64,000 bases of DNA from Acidovorax radicis N35. Its GTDB lineage: Bacteria; Pseudomonadota; Gammaproteobacteria; Burkholderiales; Burkholderiaceae_C. The notes under the pieces were generated by a model, which saw only the letters and a list, made by a program, of their open reading frames with translations, did not search any database and was not told where the DNA came from. Location: the NCBI RefSeq assembly GCF_000204195.1, contig NZ_AFBG01000022.1, positions 280,835 through 344,834 on the forward strand. The letters run 5' to 3'. Below, piece by piece: positions 43,571 to 51,406 of this stretch. The stretch's first letter is position 1; each line of letters opens with the position of its first letter. The position numbers and the translations under genes are program-made.

Positions 43571-43821
43571 TCGGTGAAGTCCTCATCTACTTGGCGGGTG
43601 AGCATTGCCACTGTCACGCGCGTAGTTGCGGCATCAATGGACTGGGGGCCATTGCGCTCTTCTACGTGTATTGCATAGCTTCGCAGCGAGTCAGCGACTC
43701 GCTTCGCCCCTTCAGGCGATAGTTTCTGAAGCTCATCGAGCATGAAGGCCTGAGCCAGCGACAGGGTGGCAAGGGCGCTGGACAGCGTGCGTAGCGTCAC
43801 GTCGTCAGTATTTGTGGCCAT
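43567..43821 (-). CDS. Small helical hypothetical protein
   Basis: 84 residues (MATNTDDVTLRTLSSALATL), helical, acidic C-terminus. Lies between the repressor gene (5-bp gap) and the membrane protein gene (overlap), so it belongs to the lysogenic operon. Not recognised. Confidence 0.65.
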   Translation of the reverse strand: MATNTDDVTLRTLSSALATLSLAQAFMLDELQKLSPEGAKRVADSLRSYAIHVEERNGPQSIDAATTRVTVAMLTRQVDEDFTE

Positions 43822-43826
43822 GACGA

Positions 43827-44249
43827 TCAGTTCCTCTTTTGCTTACCGCCAACGGTGAATGTCATCGGCCCGGAAACGACCTGATCACCATTAACCTGCT
43901 GGCCCACGTCGCCGCCGATGGTGACGGTATTGCCGCCCGAGGCAGGCCCCTGCCCCACTTCTTGCAGGTAGCCACGCAGGACGGGGCTACCGCTGCGCCA
44001 GCGCGTCAGCAGGGTGGATTCAGCGTCACTCAGTCGCCCTTCGGAATCGCTGCTGCGCTTGCCCGTGACTATGTAGAGCACATCGGCGCCCTCGTCGGCA
44101 ATGGCCTGCAGATAGCTTGCATCGGGGCTGCGCTCGCCTTTCTCGTAGTTGATCTGCGTGGCCTTGCCCACGCCGCCACGTGCAGCGAACTCCGTTTGGT
44201 TCAAGCCCATTCGGGTGCGCTCTTCCAAAAGGCGGGCGCCAATAGTCAA
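43827..44249 (-). CDS. XRE-family phage repressor
   Basis: 140 residues from a TTG at 44249 with GGAG eight bases upstream; no ATG lies in place. N-terminal HTH_3 domain (RMGLNQTEFAARGGVGKATQ, NYEKGERSPDASYLQAIA) and a Gly-rich C-terminal part (GNTVTIGGDVGQQVNGDQVV). Divergent from the plus-strand operon with the TTGACA promoter between, the layout of a lysis-lysogeny switch. Other function unlikely. Confidence 0.85.
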   Translation of the reverse strand: MTIGARLLEERTRMGLNQTEFAARGGVGKATQINYEKGERSPDASYLQAIADEGADVLYIVTGKRSSDSEGRLSDAESTLLTRWRSGSPVLRGYLQEVGQGPASGGNTVTIGGDVGQQVNGDQVVSGPMTFTVGGKQKRN

Positions 44250-44332
44250 AATATTTTCTCCAAAACATTGACAGGTAAACGTTTGTTCACCACAATGCAA
44301 ATACGTTGTAACCAATTCACTCCAGATAGTAC
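44250..44332. promoter_or_regulatory. Lysogeny switch region
   Basis: Contains a plus-strand promoter, TTGACA (44268-44273), 17-bp spacer, CACAAT (44291-44296). The spacer holds GTAAACGTTTGTTCACC, with a GTAAACGTTTG(T) partial dyad that could be the repressor operator. The leftward repressor promoter must lie in the same 80 bp. Confidence 0.65.
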
Positions 44333-45088
44333 ATGCACAGCAACACCCCAGACACTGGCCTCGCGCCACGGATCGCCGTACAAGCGATGACCCTTGGTGA
44401 TGAGCAATGGGGCCATGTGGCCTTTCACGTTCGATTCAGTGGCGACCACGCTCCCGGAGCCGAAGGCGAAGCGCTGCCCAGCATCTGTGCGGCGTTGGTC
44501 AGTGCCCTGTCGGCCCAGTTGCAGGTGCTGGTGCCGCAAGCGCAGATTGGCGTGCGCATGGTGGACTACGGATGGCATGAGGGCCTGTTTCATGCCGAGA
44601 TGCAGAACAAGCTCACTGGGGCGGCACGGATAGAGGGCCAAGGTGGCCCGTCTCCGTGCCCCGCAACCCCCCCTTGCGCAACCCCCCTTGCGCAACCCGG
44701 CGAGCTTGCCCCAGCGGCGCGCCACACCCCTCGTCTCTTTCTGACGGTGGTCCCCGCAAACCGCACAAACGGTGTTGGCCCGATAACCGCTCTTGGCGTT
44801 GCGTGCGGCTACTACCGCACGCCCGAGCCGGGTGATGCCAACCAAAAAGCCACGGTGGTTACGCATTCCCGCTTGGTTCACCTGGACCCAGCGAGCCTGG
44901 GGGCTCTCGAAACTCGTTGTCATACACCTGCTGGCGAACCAGGTATTGGCCCAGATGGTTGTGCAGCTCCCACGCAATGGCATGCGGAAGGATCACCTCA
45001 GGAAGTTCCCGCAGGTTGCCCCCTTCAGGGTCTTGCACCGTCAGTTCCATGCGAAAGGACGAGTCCTGCACAAGGCTCAGGGTTGTGA
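44333..45088 (+). CDS. Hypothetical early protein, C-terminal half doubtful
   Basis: The frame runs for 251 codons from ATG 44333, first after the switch promoter. The first ~100 residues look coding (DEQWGHVAFHVRFSGDHAPG, VRMVDYGWHEGLFHAEMQN). From 44640 on it becomes Pro/Cys-rich, crosses a tandem repeat and then runs antisense to a better supported minus-strand gene, so the true 3' end may be shorter through an undetected error or the protein may end in low-complexity sequence. No ribosome-binding site. Confidence 0.4.
   Translation: MHSNTPDTGLAPRIAVQAMTLGDEQWGHVAFHVRFSGDHAPGAEGEALPSICAALVSALSAQLQVLVPQAQIGVRMVDYGWHEGLFHAEMQNKLTGAARIEGQGGPSPCPATPPCATPLAQPGELAPAARHTPRLFLTVVPANRTNGVGPITALGVACGYYRTPEPGDANQKATVVTHSRLVHLDPASLGALETRCHTPAGEPGIGPDGCAAPTQWHAEGSPQEVPAGCPLQGLAPSVPCERTSPAQGSGL
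44663..44698. repeat. Short tandem repeat of a 14-mer
   Basis: On the minus strand GGGTTGCGCAAGGG is repeated two and a half times; each unit contains the palindrome TTGCGCAA. Replication slippage product or a protein-binding array. Confidence 0.6.
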
Positions 45089-45146
45089 TCGGCCGCGCCA
45101 CTTCCATAGGCTTGTTTTCTGGCGGCCCAACCATTTCGGGTTGCAT
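44859..45146 (-). CDS. Hypothetical protein
   Basis: 95 residues (KPMEVARPITTLSLVQDSSF, LPHAIAWELHNHLGQYLVRQ). A strong AAGGAG stands eight bases before ATG 45146. The start lies only 23 bp from the divergent gene at 45170. Not recognised. Pointing toward the switch region, against the neighbouring early genes. Confidence 0.6.
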   Translation of the reverse strand: MQPEMVGPPENKPMEVARPITTLSLVQDSSFRMELTVQDPEGGNLRELPEVILPHAIAWELHNHLGQYLVRQQVYDNEFREPPGSLGPGEPSGNA

Positions 45147-45169
45147 TGAAATTTCTCCTTGAGGTTTGA

Positions 45170-45418
45170 ATGACCATGTTCACTTCGCTGACTACCCCGC
45201 CCGCTGCCCGCCAGGCCGCCCCCGGCCCTGCCCTGGCACCCGACCGCCTGGTGCACGACAAGCCCATTGCCCTGCGCCTTACGCAAGCCGAGCGCGACGA
45301 AGCCTTCCTGCTGGCGGGCGAGGAAAGCCGCAGCGCCAGTAGCTTTGCACTGCATGCCTACCGCCTGGGCGTGGCCGAGCACAAGCGCCGCCGCGCTGCC
45401 CTTGCTGCCAACGCCTGA
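45170..45418 (+). CDS. Small hypothetical protein, possible RHH-like
   Basis: 82 residues with KPIALRLTQAERDEAFLLAG and SASSFALHAYRLGVAEHKRR, a strand-helix-helix pattern as in ribbon-helix-helix proteins; not certain. GAGG seven bases before the ATG. Confidence 0.6.
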   Translation: MTMFTSLTTPPAARQAAPGPALAPDRLVHDKPIALRLTQAERDEAFLLAGEESRSASSFALHAYRLGVAEHKRRRAALAANA

Positions 45419-45506
45419 AAGCCGCCACGCTGTGCCACGCCACCCCTTCATCATCCTGAGAGCGCGCCGACTGGGCCTGACCTTTGCCCGCAAGGGCGCC
45501 GCCCCA

Positions 45507-45671
45507 ATGGCGAAGAACCTGCAGCAAAGCCAGCTGCCCGCCCAACGTGGCGCCAATCTCTTTGATGCCATTGTGCTGACCTTCGTGCAAGCGAGCGCAG
45601 AGCTAAAGGCCGTTTGTGCGCACTACGTCACGCCCACTGCAGCTATTGAGGACAGCAACCCATGCGAATGA
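45507..45671 (+). CDS. Small hypothetical protein before ogr
   Basis: 54 residues from ATG 45507 (AKNLQQSQLPAQRGANLFDA). A GTG at 45432 in the same frame would add 25 residues that also look coding (HPFIILRARRLGLTFARKGA). Its end overlaps ogr by 10 bp. Confidence 0.5.
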   Translation: MAKNLQQSQLPAQRGANLFDAIVLTFVQASAELKAVCAHYVTPTAAIEDSNPCE

Positions 45672-45979
45672 TGTGCCCGCACTGCAAACAGAACGCCTAC
45701 ACGCGGCATTCTGGCCAGCTGACCAACACCAGCCGCGAGACGATCTTCTACTGCCGCAACTACGAATGCGGCCACGTGTTCAGCGCCGTGACGGAAATCA
45801 ACCGCACGATTTCCCCCAGCGCAACGCCAGACCCCACGGTGGTGCTGCCCATGTCATCCCACATCAAGCGTGCATTGCTACAGCAGCAGCTGCAGTCGAT
45901 GCCATCGGCTGACTACCAGCCGCGCCATGGTGGCTTTGTGACCGGCGACCTTTTCGCAGCGATGCCCGCCGCCGGGTAG
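45662..45979 (+). CDS. ogr: Ogr/Delta-like late gene activator
   Basis: 105 residues. The zinc-binding pattern of the Ogr family is clear: CPHCKQNAYTRHSG, then CRNYECGHVF, two Cys pairs separated by about 22 residues. In P2, Ogr binds dyads upstream of the late promoters and contacts RNA polymerase alpha. The C-terminal ~50 residues are longer than in P2 Ogr (72 residues). Confidence 0.93.
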   Translation: MRMMCPHCKQNAYTRHSGQLTNTSRETIFYCRNYECGHVFSAVTEINRTISPSATPDPTVVLPMSSHIKRALLQQQLQSMPSADYQPRHGGFVTGDLFAAMPAAG

Positions 45980-46068
45980 CGCCCTCCCCCTCCCTTTTCC
46001 AAACGTCTGACGGTGCCCCTTTGGGGGCCTCGCGGGGATTCGTTCGCCTTGTGTTTTTTGGAGTTGCC

Positions 46069-46224
46069 ATGCGTTTGATTGCTTTTCGCGTAACCCTGCT
46101 GGCATGCGCCGTGGCTGTGCCGGGCGTGGCCATGGGTGCTGCCCCTTTGCTTTGGCTGGCCATTGCTTTGGTGGTGGTGGGCTTGGCGGCCATCGTGGCC
46201 GCGCTGGCGGGGGTTGCCCCATGA
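46069..46224 (+). CDS. Small membrane protein
   Basis: 51 residues, two hydrophobic stretches (FRVTLLACAVAVPGVAMGA, WLAIALVVVGLAAIVAALAG). GGAG seven bases before ATG 46069. TGA overlaps the next ATG. Function unknown. Confidence 0.65.
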   Translation: MRLIAFRVTLLACAVAVPGVAMGAAPLLWLAIALVVVGLAAIVAALAGVAP

Positions 46225-46376
46225 GCTGCTACCGCGTGACGCACATAGACGTGCACCACCGCCGCCGCCGCATGCGTGTGCAGGCGTTGAATCGCGCCGG
46301 GGCTGTGGCCTGGGTTGAGCAGCTGTACGGCGATGCCTGGTACATCGCGGCGGTGCGCGAGGCTGGGGGCCGCTGA
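46221..46376 (+). CDS. Small basic protein
   Basis: 51 residues (SCYRVTHIDVHHRRRRMRVQ, AWVEQLYGDAWYIAAVREAG). Coupled to the gene before it by ATGA. Not recognised; it belongs to the replication operon. Confidence 0.65.
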   Translation: MSCYRVTHIDVHHRRRRMRVQALNRAGAVAWVEQLYGDAWYIAAVREAGGR

Positions 46377-46378
46377 GC

Positions 46379-46717
46379 ATGTCTGAGGCTATGCGCCCCG
46401 AGCCGCTGCATTCACCCATTGCACAGCTGCACTATGCGCGGCTGTTCGGGGTGGGCAATGGATCCCTGCGAGATGAGTTCGTGAAGGTGGCCAGCCAGAA
46501 GCGGTGGTCAGACGCGGAGTCCCGCGAGTGGGCGCGCATGGCGGAAACCCACCGCATGGTGTTGATGTTGCTTGCTGGCCTGGATGGTGATCTGGAAGCA
46601 CTGGCGCAGCGCGGCTGGCGCGAACTTCCAGAACCCGAGCGCGAGCGTGTGAAGTCTGAGGCGCGGTTTGCGCGGCGCGAATTCAGCCGCCTGCATGCAC
46701 TGACGGGGCGGTGGTGA
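46379..46717 (+). CDS. Hypothetical protein before replicase
   Basis: 112 residues, mostly helical and basic (DAESREWARMAETHRMVLML). TGA overlaps the A-gene ATG, so the two are translationally coupled. P2-like phages keep small regulatory genes here; the function is unknown. Confidence 0.7.
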   Translation: MSEAMRPEPLHSPIAQLHYARLFGVGNGSLRDEFVKVASQKRWSDAESREWARMAETHRMVLMLLAGLDGDLEALAQRGWRELPEPERERVKSEARFARREFSRLHALTGRW

Positions 46718-48591
46718 TGGCCAAGCGCAATCAGTACCAAGACTGGAGCACCGTTGAGCGCTGGCAGGCCAACACGCTGGCCGCCAAGCTCACGGCCACC
46801 CTGCCCACGCAATGGGCCGATGGTGTAGCCGAGCTGCGCCGCTCGCCGCCTGACACGCCTGTATGGCAACGCAACAGTGCCTGGCTGGAGCGCCTGCAAA
46901 ACTTCAAGGCCCAGCACGGCGACGCGCTGCACTGGAGCATGAGCGACGCCGACATTTGCGAGCGCGCGCAGGCCGTGGCCGAGGGTGTGGCGCGCTTGAT
47001 GGACCTGTGGCCCGAGCCGCTGACCGAGGCCGAGCAGGTGGTGCTGGTGCGCACGTCTTGCAAGCTGATGGACGTGGAGCCACCCGAGGCCGACACGCCA
47101 AAGGGCGTGATTGGCAAAGGCCAGGACGTGGCGTTCTGGCGCAAGCGCCTGCGCCAGAAGGTAGCGCGGGTGCGCGAGCTGGGCGCCATCAAGCTGGGTG
47201 TGGTGAACCACCAGAAGGGTGGCTACTGCAGCAACGCGGCAGTGGAGAACCGCCAGCAGCAGCTGGCCCGCGCTGCGGCCATGATGGAAAACACCTTGGT
47301 GCGCAATGAGGCTGGGCAGGTGTACCGCCTGGGGGAGCTGGCCAAGCTGGGCGTGTCTGACCGCGACGTGCGCCGGGGCGAGCTGATGGTGCGCATTCGC
47401 GGCTGCGAGGAATACGCCGACGCGGCGGGCCATGTGGGCCTGTTCTTTACGCAGACGTTGCCAAGCCGGTTCCACGCCATGCTGGCGCCCCCAAAGGGCA
47501 CGCGCCTGCCATCGCGCAAGAACCCTAAATATGACGGATCAAGCCCGCGTGAGGGGCAGGCCTGGTTGTGCAAGCGGTGGGCCGATGCCCGCGCAGCGCT
47601 GGACAAGGCGGGCGTTCGGTTCTACGGCTTTCGCGTGGCCGAACCGCACCACGATGGATGCCCACACTGGCATTCGCTTTTCTGGTTCCAATCTCGCGAA
47701 GAAGCGCGGCTGGCGTCGGTCATCATCCGCCAGCACTGGCTCAAGCCCGAGGACGACGAGTTCCCCGAGGTGAAGTGCAAGAAGACCCGCGCGCACCTGC
47801 AGACGCGCCAGCCAGGCGCCCGCAAGAACCGGGTGAACGTGAAGTGGCTGGATGCGGGTGGCGCTGCGGCCTACATCGCCAAATACGTGGCCAAGAACGT
47901 GGGCGGGTCGTACCAGATCAACCATCTGGACGGCCAGGGCGAGGGCCACGCGCAGGGCCAGCTGTTCGATGTGGATGCGGGCGATGTGCCCGGCTATGTG
48001 CGGGTGGACGCCTGGGCTGCGACCTGGGGCATTCGCCAATTCCAGCCCATCGGCCAGCCCAGTGTGGTGGCCTGGCGCGAGATGCGCCGCGTAACGCACG
48101 ATCAAGTGGAGCAGGCTCGCATCGAGGGCGACACCATCGCATGGCGCATCTATGGCGCCGTGCACCGGGTGGGGTCCATCAAGGCCGATTGGCGCCGGTT
48201 CATGGAGCTGATGGGTGGCCCATGCCGCAAGCGCGGCGAGTGGGCCATGACAGTGGCGCACCGCGAAACCCAGACCACGAACCGCTACGGCGAGGACGTG
48301 GAAAAGAAAGTGACCGTGGGCCTGGCGCTGCAGTCGGGCCGGTGGCTGATCTCGCGCCGCCAGGCGTGGAACCGGGTGGCCGATGGCCGCCAGGACCCCG
48401 AGGCCCGCGCCGCGAAGTCGGCGCCTTGGACTTGTTTCAATAACTGTAGAGCGCGCCTGACCGGCGAACTACGCAGAGCGTTTTTAGGCCGGGGCCGTCA
48501 CGAAATCGAGGACTGGACCCCGCAGCCCGAACCCCAGCAGCAGCCAGGCCGGCCCGCTGCGCCCCCTTCCCCCGAGTTTTTTCAACCCTGA
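46717..48591 (+). CDS. A: Replication endonuclease (P2 gpA-like, HUH family)
   Basis: 624 residues; P2 A has 761. Initiates rolling-circle replication by nicking the origin. HUH motif in CPHWHSLFWF (about residue 315), and the two catalytic tyrosines in YIAKYVAKNV (about 385-394). LPSRFHAMLAPPKGTRLPSR and DARAALDKAGVRFYGFRVAE are typical. In P2 the nick site lies within the A gene itself; I cannot place it here. Confidence 0.95.
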   Translation: MAKRNQYQDWSTVERWQANTLAAKLTATLPTQWADGVAELRRSPPDTPVWQRNSAWLERLQNFKAQHGDALHWSMSDADICERAQAVAEGVARLMDLWPEPLTEAEQVVLVRTSCKLMDVEPPEADTPKGVIGKGQDVAFWRKRLRQKVARVRELGAIKLGVVNHQKGGYCSNAAVENRQQQLARAAAMMENTLVRNEAGQVYRLGELAKLGVSDRDVRRGELMVRIRGCEEYADAAGHVGLFFTQTLPSRFHAMLAPPKGTRLPSRKNPKYDGSSPREGQAWLCKRWADARAALDKAGVRFYGFRVAEPHHDGCPHWHSLFWFQSREEARLASVIIRQHWLKPEDDEFPEVKCKKTRAHLQTRQPGARKNRVNVKWLDAGGAAAYIAKYVAKNVGGSYQINHLDGQGEGHAQGQLFDVDAGDVPGYVRVDAWAATWGIRQFQPIGQPSVVAWREMRRVTHDQVEQARIEGDTIAWRIYGAVHRVGSIKADWRRFMELMGGPCRKRGEWAMTVAHRETQTTNRYGEDVEKKVTVGLALQSGRWLISRRQAWNRVADGRQDPEARAAKSAPWTCFNNCRARLTGELRRAFLGRGRHEIEDWTPQPEPQQQPGRPAAPPSPEFFQP

Positions 48592-48606
48592 ACCACCGCA
48601 GGAGGT

Positions 48607-48843
48607 ATGACCGTGCCCGCAAAACTGACCATGCCCACGCTGGGCCTCACCAATCCGCGCTTCCGGTATCGCAACGCCAGCAGCACGGACATATCGGAAA
48701 CATTCAAGCGTGCCCGCCGCGCCATGGCCAAGGCGAAGCGCGACGCGGAAACGGCCCAGCAGGCGCTGGAACTGGAGCCCGTGGCCGAAACAGCGGCGGC
48801 CGTGGTGGTGGCGATGCCCAGGCGTGTGCGGGGTGCCGCGTGA
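48607..48843 (+). CDS. Small hypothetical protein
   Basis: 78 residues, helical Ala/Lys/Glu-rich centre (FKRARRAMAKAKRDAETAQQ). GGAGG six bases upstream. Coupled to the next gene by GTGA. Not recognised. Confidence 0.6.
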   Translation: MTVPAKLTMPTLGLTNPRFRYRNASSTDISETFKRARRAMAKAKRDAETAQQALELEPVAETAAAVVVAMPRRVRGAA

Positions 48844-49055
48844 ACGTGCAGGCCCTGGCCCAGCTGGTTCCACCGCTGCGCGGCTGCGCGCTGTGCGCCC
48901 ACGGCATGGACCGTGACGGCGTGCGCCACTGCTACGCCCCGGCAGTGCGCCAGGTATTCGGCGTACATCCGGTGGCCACTGCCCGCAGCTGCGTGGAAGC
49001 CTGCGGCCCTGGCGCTGCCCACATGCACATGGACGCATGGGGCGCCACGGCATGA
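48840..49055 (+). CDS. Small Cys-rich protein
   Basis: 71 residues from GTG 48840, overlapping the preceding stop. Four Cys (GCALCAHGM, HCYAP, SCVEACG) suggest a zinc site. Function unknown. Confidence 0.6.
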   Translation: MNVQALAQLVPPLRGCALCAHGMDRDGVRHCYAPAVRQVFGVHPVATARSCVEACGPGAAHMHMDAWGATA

Positions 49056-49312
49056 CGGCCCCCACCGCCGCCGCTTTGCGCGCCGCCCTGCAATCCATGG
49101 TCCGTCTGCCGGCCTGCCGCGAATGGCCCTCCGACTTCGAAGCCGTGATGGCTGACCCGGTGCGCATGCGCCTCGTTCGGCTGCAGGCCACGTTCCTGAC
49201 GCGCGTTGCCGCCAAGAAGACGGCGGCCCGCTCGCCCCCTCCCCCGCCGATGGCCATGCGCCCGCCCTGCTTTGACCGCAAGAGGGCAGCAGCTGGCGAC
49301 CTAGACGACTGA
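49052..49312 (+). CDS. Small hypothetical protein
   Basis: 86 residues from ATG 49052 (ATGA overlap); a Pro-rich stretch (ARSPPPPPMAMRPP) near the end. Not recognised. Confidence 0.6.
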   Translation: MTAPTAAALRAALQSMVRLPACREWPSDFEAVMADPVRMRLVRLQATFLTRVAAKKTAARSPPPPPMAMRPPCFDRKRAAAGDLDD

Positions 49313-49334
49313 TTCACATGCACAGAGAGAAATC

Positions 49335-49997
49335 ATGAAACAACCCCTGATAGTTGCCCTCACCGGTAAGCCGGCCGCCGGCAAAAAAACAATCGCCTCG
49401 ATGCTGGCTCCTGGCCAGGGATTTGCGGCCGTGTCGTTCGCTGAGGCCGTACAACGCGACGTTGCACAAGCCTGGCGCCTTGACGTGCGCTTGCTGTCTG
49501 AACCCCGCTTGCACAACACCCCTTTGAACGCCCTGGCTGCGGGAGTCTGCAGCGACCCTGCTTTCATGCTGTGGCTCACGGATGGTGGCGAGATCCTGCC
49601 GCCGCCGCGCACCCCGGCATGGGCCATGCAGCGTTGGTCGGAGTTCCGTTGCCGGTTCATCCCCGATTACTACTGCCGCCAGGTTGAGCGCCAGATCGGC
49701 CGCTTGGTGGGCTGCGGCTGGTCGCGCATCGTTGTGCCTGACATGGTCACCACGGCGCAGGAAAAAATGCTGCGTCGGCTTGGCGCAAAGGTGGTGCGCG
49801 TTCATCGCATTGACTTGGCCGCCGCGCCAGCGCAGCCCGCCGACTGCGCGCCAGTGCTCACCATCAAGTCGCACGCGGACATCGAGAACACAGGCTCGCT
49901 GGAAGGGCTGGGCGCCGCCGTCATGGAGTGCATCGACTTTTTGGAGGTGCTGGTGCTGGCTCCCTGCGACCGATCAATGGCAGAGGTCGCTGAATGA
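49335..49997 (+). CDS. P-loop deoxynucleotide monophosphate kinase-like protein
   Basis: 220 residues with Walker A GKPAAGKKT (11-19) and a layout like phage dNMP kinases: substrate-binding FAEAVQRDVAQAW, a Trp/Arg-rich middle (MQRWSEFRCRFIPDYYCRQV), IVVPDMVTTAQEKML and VVRVHRIDL. It would phosphorylate dNMPs for phage DNA synthesis; with a modified-base methyltransferase next door the substrate could be unusual. Overlaps the methyltransferase by ATGA. Confidence 0.75.
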   Translation: MKQPLIVALTGKPAAGKKTIASMLAPGQGFAAVSFAEAVQRDVAQAWRLDVRLLSEPRLHNTPLNALAAGVCSDPAFMLWLTDGGEILPPPRTPAWAMQRWSEFRCRFIPDYYCRQVERQIGRLVGCGWSRIVVPDMVTTAQEKMLRRLGAKVVRVHRIDLAAAPAQPADCAPVLTIKSHADIENTGSLEGLGAAVMECIDFLEVLVLAPCDRSMAEVAE

Positions 49998-51052
49998 AGG
50001 CCGCAACAACGGTTGCCGTGAAGCCAGCCTACTACAACGAATTTGACAAATTTGCAGCTCAATGGCTGCGCAACCTTATCGCCGCGGGGCACATCGCGCC
50101 GGGCGATGTTGACGATAGGAGTATTGAAGATGTTCGACCGAGCGACCTTGACGGATACACACAGTGCCACTTCTTCGCTGGCGTGGGCGTCTGGTCTTAC
50201 GCCCTTCGGCTCGCAGGATGGCCAGACGACAGACCTATTTGGAGCGGTTCCTGTCCGTGCCAACCTTTCTCCGAAGCAGGCCAAGGCACTGGGTTTGATG
50301 ACCAGCGGCACCTGTGGCCGCACTTCCACCACCTCATCCGCGAGCGCCGCCCTGCAGTCGTCGTTGGAGAGCAAGTTGCGAGCAAAGATGCTGCCCCTTG
50401 GATCGACCTTGTATGCGCTGACGTGGAAGCCCTGGGTTACGCCTTCGGAGCGGTCCCGTTTCCGTCTGCGGGCATCGGTGCGCCGCACATCAGGGACCGT
50501 CTCTACTGGGTGGCCGACACCTTTGGTGAACAACGCGCGCGGGCCGCAAAAAGGGCCAGGCCGCGAGGGCGGCATGTGCCTGGGCATGGCCGCTCACATG
50601 TCGGGCTGGCCTACCCCGAACAGCACCATAGTGGATGCCAAGCCGAACCCACCAATAACGGTCAGGCGACGGCCCACGGACCCACAAATCAGCACAGCGG
50701 ATATTGCCGTCCACCTGTGCGGCTGGCCGACACCCACCACAACGAACAACGGCAAGGGGGAGCTGCCCCAGGCAAAAGCCAATCGGGGAATGAATCCCGG
50801 TTTGAACCCAGCGGATGCGGCCCTGTTGACGGCTTGGAGCTGCGATCGAGGCCCGGCCAGGTTAACGGCTTCTGGGCTGATGCTGACTGGATCTTCTGCC
50901 GGGATGGCAAGTGGCGGCCTGTTGAACCCGGCACACAGCCGCTGGTTGATGCGTCTCCCTCCCGAGTGGGACGCCTGCGCGCCTACGGCAATGCCATCAA
51001 CGCAGAAGCGGCACGCGTCTTCATTGAAGCGGTGATGGAGTGCGCACCATGA
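49994..51052 (+). CDS. Phage DNA (cytosine-5) methyltransferase
   Basis: 352 residues. Motif [18 protein letters not shown] (59-75), motif [13 protein letters not shown] with catalytic Cys89, motif VI as VVVGEQV (EQV in place of ENV), motif [14 protein letters not shown], motif [10 protein letters not shown]. The target-recognition part (175-280) is odd: three short words [17 protein letters not shown] and [10 protein letters not shown] are separated by Ser/Gly/Gln/Arg-rich low-complexity sequence. This is the part overlapped by a second long reading frame. A lone methyltransferase without a nuclease gene, probably protecting phage DNA or imprinting the genome. Confidence 0.93.
   Translation: MKAATTVAVKPAYYNEFDKFAAQWLRNLIAAGHIAPGDVDDRSIEDVRPSDLDGYTQCHFFAGVGVWSYALRLAGWPDDRPIWSGSCPCQPFSEAGQGTGFDDQRHLWPHFHHLIRERRPAVVVGEQVASKDAAPWIDLVCADVEALGYAFGAVPFPSAGIGAPHIRDRLYWVADTFGEQRARAAKRARPRGRHVPGHGRSHVGLAYPEQHHSGCQAEPTNNGQATAHGPTNQHSGYCRPPVRLADTHHNEQRQGGAAPGKSQSGNESRFEPSGCGPVDGLELRSRPGQVNGFWADADWIFCRDGKWRPVEPGTQPLVDASPSRVGRLRAYGNAINAEAARVFIEAVMECAP
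50130..51035 (+). CDS. Overprinted protein inside the methyltransferase gene
   Basis: 301 residues in the +1 frame relative to the methyltransferase, with ATG 50130 preceded by AGGAG at 50117-50121 (8-base spacing), a better site than the methyltransferase itself has. It contains [40 protein letters not shown], three GWPTP words (at the positions that encode VADT, LAYP and LADT in the other frame) and near the end [21 protein letters not shown] remember similar proteins from other phages, always unexplained, so it is not a random frame. Function unknown. Confidence 0.7.
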   Translation: MFDRATLTDTHSATSSLAWASGLTPFGSQDGQTTDLFGAVPVRANLSPKQAKALGLMTSGTCGRTSTTSSASAALQSSLESKLRAKMLPLGSTLYALTWKPWVTPSERSRFRLRASVRRTSGTVSTGWPTPLVNNARGPQKGPGREGGMCLGMAAHMSGWPTPNSTIVDAKPNPPITVRRRPTDPQISTADIAVHLCGWPTPTTTNNGKGELPQAKANRGMNPGLNPADAALLTAWSCDRGPARLTASGLMLTGSSAGMASGGLLNPAHSRWLMRLPPEWDACAPTAMPSTQKRHASSLKR

Positions 51053-51064
51053 TGGGAGAACTAT

Positions 51065-51322
51065 ATGCAAACCGTTGAAAAAGTCGTGCCACTGCTGCGC
51101 CTGCCGAGCGTGCTGCAAGCCACAGGGGTGGGCCGAACCACCCTATATGAACGCATCAAGGACGGGCTGTTCACGCCGCCCATCAAGCTGGGCGTCCGCG
51201 CATCCGCCTGGCCGGCTAACGAGGTGCAAGCTTTTAACGATGCAGCCATTCGGGGATTCAGACAAGAAGAGGTGAAGTCGCTGGTATCCGCGCTCATGCA
51301 AAGCCGTAGACCCATTTCCTAG
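51065..51322 (+). CDS. AlpA-family transcriptional regulator/excisionase-like
   Basis: 85 residues with a MerR-like winged HTH (LRLPSVLQATGVGRTTLYER, FTPPIKLGVRASAWPANEVQ). In P4-type systems AlpA controls the integrase and can act as excision factor. Two genes from int, so this role is likely. Confidence 0.88.
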   Translation: MQTVEKVVPLLRLPSVLQATGVGRTTLYERIKDGLFTPPIKLGVRASAWPANEVQAFNDAAIRGFRQEEVKSLVSALMQSRRPIS

Positions 51323-51406
51323 AAATTGCCCACTATCACTTCATCGACAAGGCTTTGGTCACCAGCGATGATGGACAGTAAATGAAACACCAACGGAGGG
51401 ATGCGA

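Noticed and set aside
44246..44866. Minus-strand 206-codon frame with a CAVCGD word
   Set aside because: Overlaps the repressor start and the switch promoter, and is His/Arg/Leu-rich like a shadow; no start signal.
49994..51322. Complete restriction-modification system
   Set aside because: No restriction endonuclease gene accompanies the methyltransferase; the GIY-YIG gene is separate, has its own leader and lies beyond alpA.
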